From: Ignavibacteria bacterium UBA2333
GTDB taxonomy: Bacteria > Bacteroidota > Ignavibacteria > Kapaibacteriales > Kapaibacteriaceae
DNA length: 30,584 nucleotides
NCBI GenBank assembly: GCA_002344895.1
Contig: DDUR01000009.1
Location: 1-30,584, forward strand
Direction: 5' to 3'
Part shown: positions 26,445 through 30,584 of the stretch, in pieces
How positions within the stretch are numbered: position 1 is the first letter of the stretch
How the letters are laid out: each line of letters opens with the position of its first letter
Made by a program: the position numbers and the translations under genes
The notes under the pieces: generated by a model
Told to the model about the DNA's origin: nothing
What the model saw: only the letters and a program-made list of their open reading frames with translations
Database searches by the model: none

Positions 26445-27807
26445 GTTTACGTTATTTGGCTTCGTTGCGGCTATCGTTCTCACGTTGCCATCACACGGGA
26501 CGGAGGATCCGACCTATCGAGTCCTTGGCGGTATTGGATATCGTTCAGCAGCACCGACGATCATTACGAGTCCTGTTCCGAACATCCTTGATACCACATC
26601 ATATGTATCTGCCTTTGTTCCATCCATTAATCTTGGACTAGGCATTCGTTATCCACTTACCATGTTCCTCGCTCTACGTAGTGATGTTTCCTACACGACG
26701 ACGCGTGGTAACGTCCAGTCGAGGAGAGACATCATCGTTGCCGTCGATGGTCGGCCTGTTCAGGGTACACTACGTCAGGATGCAGCAGTAACAGCTGACG
26801 TTCTTCAACTCGACATTGGGCTCTGTTTTGGACTTCATCGCCTCTTCAAGATAGATGCAGTTATCGGTTTAGCTTTTCCTATGACACCAGCATCGTCTGT
26901 TAACCATGTGCTGGAGTCTCCACCTGGTGTGACGTTTGTTGACGGAGGCGGCTCGACACGTATGGTAACAAATGCAAATATGACGCCGCTTCAAACAATG
27001 GCCACTGCCGGCGTTGATCTTCGGTCACAACTACGGGTGACTAACGACATATCCATCGAACCAACAATCGGCACACGCATAGCCGTTACTCCTGCGGATG
27101 CCTATGGATGGCGTCCATTCACACTATCGTTTGGAATCGCCATTGCGTACACGTCTGCGGCTCGGCCCGAACCGTTACAAGAACCTTTACGAGAGCCGAT
27201 ACAAGAGTCAAGACAGGACCTGTCGGAAACTCGTACGAATGACTCGTTACGTATTGCAGCGCAACAGACGACCAAACGCAAACAGTTTGTTGTGTCACGA
27301 TCAGACATAGATACCATCACGATTGTTGATGCCTGGTCGCGTGATCGAAGAGATACGGTATACACACGACGATCACATCAGCATTCGGACACAGTACGAG
27401 GTACTGACACTGACACCATCGTGCTTCGTGAACATATCACAATAGAGGAACACCTTCCCGGAGCTCCGCCGTTTTTGTCTTCCGTTCTCCGTGTGGACCT
27501 ACCAGCAACGGTCATTGATACAGCAGCAGACGTTATGGTTCACGTGAACGTTGTAAGCGACACACAATCAACAACCCTTGTTGAAGTATGGCATAACGAC
27601 TCCGTTGTTCACCAGCGGACATTGTCACTTGGTAGTGGCGTTGTGATGTTTCGTTTGACTGACGTTCTTGCCGACATTACACGACGTGACAACGTAACAC
27701 TCAGGGTCACAGCACGAACCACTGACGCAGTTGGGCAGACGATTAACGCAGCTCCGCGTATTATTACGTTACGTCGTAGTGGTGGGCGTCGACTACGGAC
27801 ACGATAG
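26419..27807 (+). CDS. Probable outer-membrane beta-barrel protein with C-terminal extension
   Basis: The product has 462 residues. The ATG at 26419 lies within the end of the previous gene and begins a signal-like sequence (RFSLLCNRFTLFGFVAAIVL, then TLPSHG). A start at 26377 would add 14 residues ahead of it. Residues to about 260 alternate polar and hydrophobic strands (INLGLGIRYPLTMFLALRSD, VLQLDIGLCFGLHRLFKIDA, FTLSFGIAIAYTS), as in small porin-like barrels. A charged linker with repeated EP/EPL/EPI steps (PEPLQEPLREPIQE) leads to a soluble C-terminal part with Ig-like strands (VLRVDLPATVIDTAADVMVH; FRLTDVLADI). No OmpA peptidoglycan-binding domain was recognised. Its partner is probably the overlapping surface protein. 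Confidence 0.65.
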   Translation: MRFSLLCNRFTLFGFVAAIVLTLPSHGTEDPTYRVLGGIGYRSAAPTIITSPVPNILDTTSYVSAFVPSINLGLGIRYPLTMFLALRSDVSYTTTRGNVQSRRDIIVAVDGRPVQGTLRQDAAVTADVLQLDIGLCFGLHRLFKIDAVIGLAFPMTPASSVNHVLESPPGVTFVDGGGSTRMVTNANMTPLQTMATAGVDLRSQLRVTNDISIEPTIGTRIAVTPADAYGWRPFTLSFGIAIAYTSAARPEPLQEPLREPIQESRQDLSETRTNDSLRIAAQQTTKRKQFVVSRSDIDTITIVDAWSRDRRDTVYTRRSHQHSDTVRGTDTDTIVLREHITIEEHLPGAPPFLSSVLRVDLPATVIDTAADVMVHVNVVSDTQSTTLVEVWHNDSVVHQRTLSLGSGVVMFRLTDVLADITRRDNVTLRVTARTTDAVGQTINAAPRIITLRRSGGRRLRTR

Positions 27808-27828
27808 AAACACATCATCCAAATTGTG

Positions 27829-28488
27829 TTAGCGGACAATTCGTTTCTGAGCTGCCTTCAATGCATCATCGGTAGACTTCACGAGACGTTCATCACCGAT
27901 CTGTTTCGCGAGAGATGCAGCCTGTTGCCATGCATTTGTTGCATGTGCGTATCGACCGTATCTCTCACAAAGTTTTGCAAGGCCTATATAGTCGTGTAGA
28001 GACTGGACACGATTCGTTTGCTCGGAACTGATTGCGCGAGCAAGAATCCGTTCATACTCATCGGAGAAACCATCGTTGTTATGTTCGACACGTAGAGAAG
28101 CATCTCGTTCATCGATCGCCTTCACAACTGTATCGGATGCAGCACGAGTGAGGTGTTGTGACTGATCATTGTGCTCAGCACTACGAGGCTTCGGCACCAG
28201 ACTCTGCATGTCCTCAGTTTTTGTAGCTGATGGTAACGATTGATACGGAGCAGAGCGATTTTTACTCCACGTCAGATTCGTCGGCGAGGATGAAACCGAG
28301 GTGCTACCAAGACACCACCACGTTATTCCTACAAGAGCTAGGCCGACAAAGCTCGACAGTCCCAGATCAATGTTTCGTTGCAGCCTGAGACGTCGAATAA
28401 GACGTTCTGACGAATCAGCAAACGTTGTTGTACTCTGAGACGTCCAGTCGCGTGCAGCTTCATGGAGTGCATCATCAAGTGATTTCAT
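27829..28488 (-). CDS. Probable membrane anti-sigma factor
   Basis: The product has 219 residues. The ATG at 28488 overlaps the stop of the ECF sigma gene by 4 bp (ATGA), the usual arrangement for a cognate anti-sigma factor. The N-terminal 40 residues are cytoplasmic and helical (KSLDDALHEAARDW, SERLIRRLRLQ). One membrane segment is seen at about 43-60 (LSSFVGLALVGITWWCL). The outer part has a disordered stretch and then TPR-like helices (LHDYIGLAKLCERYGRYAHA, then WQQAASLAKQIGD). No HxxxCxxC zinc motif is seen, so it is not a ZAS-type factor. Assignment rests on context and topology, not on a family match. Confidence 0.7.
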   Translation of the reverse strand: MKSLDDALHEAARDWTSQSTTTFADSSERLIRRLRLQRNIDLGLSSFVGLALVGITWWCLGSTSVSSSPTNLTWSKNRSAPYQSLPSATKTEDMQSLVPKPRSAEHNDQSQHLTRAASDTVVKAIDERDASLRVEHNNDGFSDEYERILARAISSEQTNRVQSLHDYIGLAKLCERYGRYAHATNAWQQAASLAKQIGDERLVKSTDDALKAAQKRIVR

Positions 28489-29054
28489 ACGGAGTATCCA
28501 AGAAGTGGTCCAAGACGTGTGGTGAGACGTTGACGGGCACGGAACAACCTGATCTTCACAAGTGAGACCGAAATATCTTCGGCTTCAGCTATGTCGGCAA
28601 CCGACATATCGCCGAAGTATCGCAGAAGAATCACGGTGCGGAATTCTTCCGGGAGTTCGAGGATGGCGGACTGAACATAGGCGATCTCATCGGTGTCAAG
28701 TCCGCGGTTGTCCTCCGCAATTATCTGATCAAGATCATCGATGGCAACAAATCGGCGAGATCTCGACTCCCAAGTTCTACATGCATTACGTGCAATGGTA
28801 AAGACCCACGCCGAGAAGTTTCCATCGTGAAACTGATCGCGTTTTTCGAAGACGTTCGTCATCACTTGCTGAAACAGATCCTTTGCTGATTCAAGATCTC
28901 GTGTAAAGGAAAGACAATAGGCCATGAGAGGACGCGACAAAACATCATGCAGCTCGCGAAAGGCCTGTTCGTTGCCATCGCGTGCCAAAAAGAACAAGGA
29001 CCGAAGCCTTTGGTGGTCGGCCTCGGTCCTTGTTGATTGCCGTTCGCTCACCAT
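28485..29054 (-). CDS. ECF-type RNA polymerase sigma factor
   Basis: The product has 189 residues. Region 2 is clear (AFRELHDVLSRPLMAYCLSF, then ESAKDLFQQVMTNVFEKRDQ and FSAWVFTIARNACRTWES). Region 4 (LELPEEFRTVILLRYFGDMS, VADIAEAEDISVSLVKIRLF) ends with the recognition helix and RARQRL. I chose the ATG at 29054; a GTG at 29063 is equally in frame, and neither has a good ribosome site. The start codon lies within the loop of a 12-bp inverted repeat (29040-29081). The gene is followed by an overlapping anti-sigma candidate and preceded, on the same strand, by a TTHB210-like lipoprotein and a cytochrome c. Confidence 0.9.
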   Translation of the reverse strand: MVSERQSTRTEADHQRLRSLFFLARDGNEQAFRELHDVLSRPLMAYCLSFTRDLESAKDLFQQVMTNVFEKRDQFHDGNFSAWVFTIARNACRTWESRSRRFVAIDDLDQIIAEDNRGLDTDEIAYVQSAILELPEEFRTVILLRYFGDMSVADIAEAEDISVSLVKIRLFRARQRLTTRLGPLLGYSV

Positions 29055-29081
29055 ATGCCACACACAACAGTGAGCGAGCGG
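29040..29081 (-). promoter_or_regulatory. 12-bp inverted repeat around the sigma factor start codon
   Basis: In the mRNA sense, CCGCTCGCTCAC (29081-29070) pairs with GTGAGCGAACGG (29051-29040) with a single G-U or mismatch position. The 18-nt loop contains the ATG at 29054 and the alternative GTG at 29063. It could sequester translation or serve as a DNA operator. The repeat is seen directly; its function is inferred. Confidence 0.6.
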
Positions 29082-29096
29082 ATCGGTTACGGCTGG

Positions 29097-29840
29097 TTAT
29101 CGTTTTAGTGTGATGTCCCACGCCTTCGCGGCATTATCCCAGCGGATAGTCTGCTGCGTAGCATACGTTAAGGAGCTGTTTTGCCAGCGTTGTGGTTGTT
29201 TAACTGGCTTCGTCAGGTTGAGCTTCTTCTGCAGATACTCTGTGGTAATCATTGGCTCAACGAATGTCAGCTTACCCTTCGAGAAACCATACATCAGCGT
29301 CTCATCGAAGTGATGGCCATGGAACTCATGCGACGTTGTATCGACGTAGTGTACTCCCATCTTTGGGATAGACATGTGGTCGAACGTTGTATAGTCCTTT
29401 GGAATGAAACTTGCATCAATTGGTGTCATATCGGGGCCAAAGCCGATACTATCACGAGCTGCCTCTGAGATGTAGTAGAAGTGCACATCAAAGTGCGCAT
29501 GACCGTAGATCGGATCTGGCTCGTGACCGTTTGGATTGTAATCAAACGATATGTGGTTAATACCTGTGGCCGATGCTTCCGAGGGAAGGCGGAGAACCCA
29601 GGACGTACCTGGCATCGTCTCCGGGAGACCTTCAAGGGCATCTTCGCTCACGCGTAAGCCCCACTCTTCTGGGCGACCGTTGCCATCGAGGCGTACCCAA
29701 GGGGTAACCGTACCATCACCGACAGAAACCGCAGCACCTTGAACGGTACGTGGTTGGGCTGGCGACGTCGTGTCATTCTCACAAGCCATCGTCATACCGC
29801 CAACGAGGGCGGCCAGGGCAAACATCTTCAAAGATTTCAT
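29097..29840 (-). CDS. TTHB210-like (DUF5602-type) lipoprotein
   Basis: The product has 247 residues. The signal ends in MTMAC with a lipobox cysteine at 20, so it is probably a periplasmic-facing lipoprotein. The core pattern matches the TTHB210-like family: WVRLDGNGRPEEWGLRVSED, then LPSEA, FDYNPNGHEPDP, YGHAHFDVHFYYIS, and later HHFDETLMYGFSKGKLTFVE. Clustered histidines (GHEPDP, GHAHFDVHF, HEFHGHH) suggest metal or haem contact. From memory, the Thermus thermophilus protein TTHB210 is described as controlled by a sigma-E/anti-sigma-E system encoded beside it, which matches this neighbourhood. The gene is 18 bp after the cytochrome gene and 42 bp before the sigma start. The function is unknown. 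Confidence 0.75.
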   Translation of the reverse strand: MKSLKMFALAALVGGMTMACENDTTSPAQPRTVQGAAVSVGDGTVTPWVRLDGNGRPEEWGLRVSEDALEGLPETMPGTSWVLRLPSEASATGINHISFDYNPNGHEPDPIYGHAHFDVHFYYISEAARDSIGFGPDMTPIDASFIPKDYTTFDHMSIPKMGVHYVDTTSHEFHGHHFDETLMYGFSKGKLTFVEPMITTEYLQKKLNLTKPVKQPQRWQNSSLTYATQQTIRWDNAAKAWDITLKR

Positions 29841-29858
29841 GGTTCGACTGATTCCGTA

Positions 29859-30404
29859 TTACTTCGTGGGAAAAACTGGTTCAAAAGGGATGTAGGGTGT
29901 GGTGATTGGTTCACCGGGAGGAATTGGTGAGGGGGCGGGCTCGCCCTTCGGGCCTAAGTACCTGAGATAGGCGTGGATGGCGCGGAGATGATCTTCTTCC
30001 ATGGAATGGAGCACCCACCAGGGCATGGGAGGAGCACCCTTTGTTGTTCTTGTATAGGTCACCCACTCATCTTCTGTCATGTTAGCCGCCAGCAAACGCA
30101 GATTCAGCGGATACGTCACACCCCATGGACCTTTAAAGCCCATAGCTGAGCCAAGAAGCCGCTCTGCGTCGGGCGTTGTGCCGTTATTCATCATAAAGCC
30201 ATCGGTATGACAATCATTACAACCACCGATCTCGGTGAGGTAACGCCCCTTATCAATCTTCGACTTCTTCGAATCGGGCTGCTTTGTTACGGACTTCTTC
30301 TTCGTTTCAACGCGGAGTAGTGGCTCCGTCGCTACTGCGTCGTGGACAACGATGCACAGGACTGCAACGGCCACAACGGCGAGAATGCGTGGTAGATACT
30401 TCAT
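29859..30404 (-). CDS. Exported mono-haem cytochrome c
   Basis: The product has 181 residues. I chose the ATG at 30404, giving a signal peptide or anchor (YLPRILAVVAVAVLCIVVHD); the longer reading runs into the edge repeat. A lysine-rich spacer (ETKKKSVTKQPDSKKSKIDK) precedes GRYLTEIGGCNDCH, with haem ligands C62, C65 and H66. The segment GAPPMPWWVLHSM probably provides the axial methionine. HLRAIHAYLRYLGPKGEPAP and the Pro-rich end (PPGEPITTPYI) are typical of a common class I-type periplasmic cytochrome family. It is the first gene of the operon with the TTHB210-like protein and the sigma/anti-sigma pair, suggesting a redox-linked role. The electron partner is unknown. Confidence 0.85.
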   Translation of the reverse strand: MKYLPRILAVVAVAVLCIVVHDAVATEPLLRVETKKKSVTKQPDSKKSKIDKGRYLTEIGGCNDCHTDGFMMNNGTTPDAERLLGSAMGFKGPWGVTYPLNLRLLAANMTEDEWVTYTRTTKGAPPMPWWVLHSMEEDHLRAIHAYLRYLGPKGEPAPSPIPPGEPITTPYIPFEPVFPTK

Positions 30405-30503
30405 AGAAGTGCAGTTGAGTTGTTGAGGAAAGAGACGTCCATCAGGAGTGACGGACGTGGGGGAAGAACGAAGACGGGGGGAAAGGGTTCGTACAAGAAA
30501 GTG

Positions 30504-30584
30504 CGATAAATCCTGAGTCAAAAGGTGCCCGATAAATCCTGAGTCAAAAGGTGCCGGGGGCCTAAAGGTCCCCGGCACCTCGTC
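30504..30584. repeat. Right-edge dispersed repeat, tandem 26-bp unit plus GC hairpin
   Basis: Two exact 26-bp copies of a unit containing ATAAATCCTGAGTCAAAAGG (30504-30529 and 30530-30555) run into a hairpin of 11 bp (30549-30559 with 30570-30580). The hairpin is the left-edge one in inverted orientation of its centre, while the flank keeps the same orientation. Read on the minus strand the stem is followed by TTTT, so it could terminate transcription coming from the right before the cytochrome operon. The element reaches the window edge. Confidence 0.85.

Noticed and set aside
30405..30578. N-terminal extension of the cytochrome c reading frame (starting MPGTFRPPAP)
   Set aside because: The extra 58 residues translate the edge repeat; the ATG at 30404 starts a proper signal peptide directly.
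1..30584. CRISPR arrays, tRNA or rRNA genes, transposases, phage genes
   Set aside because: I looked for repeat-spacer patterns, cloverleaf-like and rRNA segments, and transposase or integrase motifs and saw none. The short repeats at the edges are too few and too close together for a CRISPR array.
1..30584. Bacteroidetes-type promoters (TTTG then TAnnTTTG)
   Set aside because: No consistent match was found at useful spacing upstream of the start codons, so no promoter of this type is annotated.

Overview
The window looks like a chromosomal segment from a free-living Gram-negative bacterium of the Bacteroidota/Chlorobi side of the FCB group. Base composition is near 50% GC. The best guess is an Ignavibacteria- or Kapabacteria-like lineage, inferred only from gene style. 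Many secreted proteins end in type IX secretion (T9SS) sorting domains, there are DUF3160 proteins and 'choice-of-anchor D' proteins, and one ECF sigma operon. No tRNA, rRNA, CRISPR array, transposase or phage gene was recognised. Both window edges carry copies of the same dispersed repeat with a strong GC hairpin, so the window may be a contig whose ends sit in repeats.

Layout. 1-5461: repeat, then two tandem paralogous DUF3160 proteins with T9SS domains and near-identical 3' ends. 5475-6179: a convergent DUF4328 membrane protein. 6180-6614: a gene-free stretch. 6615-8262: a very small T9SS cargo and a serine hydrolase lipoprotein whose 5' coding end contains a perfect terminator hairpin. 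8324-10673 (minus): a compact operon of two DUF2589-like proteins, a helical companion protein and a small zinc-ribbon protein. 10925-14119: a large secreted BNR/Asp-box repeat protein. 14279-17349: a coupled pair, a DUF1232 (YkvA)-like/beta-sandwich fusion followed by a TPR-class III adenylate cyclase. 17383-18228 (minus): a secreted protein with a short sorting signal.

18500-27807: four tandem, related, secreted multi-domain proteins (HYDIN/Spd-2-like and cohesin-like modules plus T9SS domain). Hairpin terminators lie after the first three. The fourth overlaps a gene for a probable outer-membrane beta-barrel protein. 27829-30404 (minus): a mono-haem cytochrome c, a TTHB210-like lipoprotein, an ECF sigma factor and its probable membrane anti-sigma factor.

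Most of the window therefore encodes exported or cell-surface material plus three small signalling modules: cyclase, ECF sigma/anti-sigma, and the DUF2589 operon. The strongest leads are the sigma/anti-sigma/TTHB210-like/cytochrome operon with a dyad wrapped around the sigma start codon, the DUF2589 operon, homogenisation of C-terminal domains among tandem T9SS cargo genes, and several recurring short DNA motifs not explained by coding.
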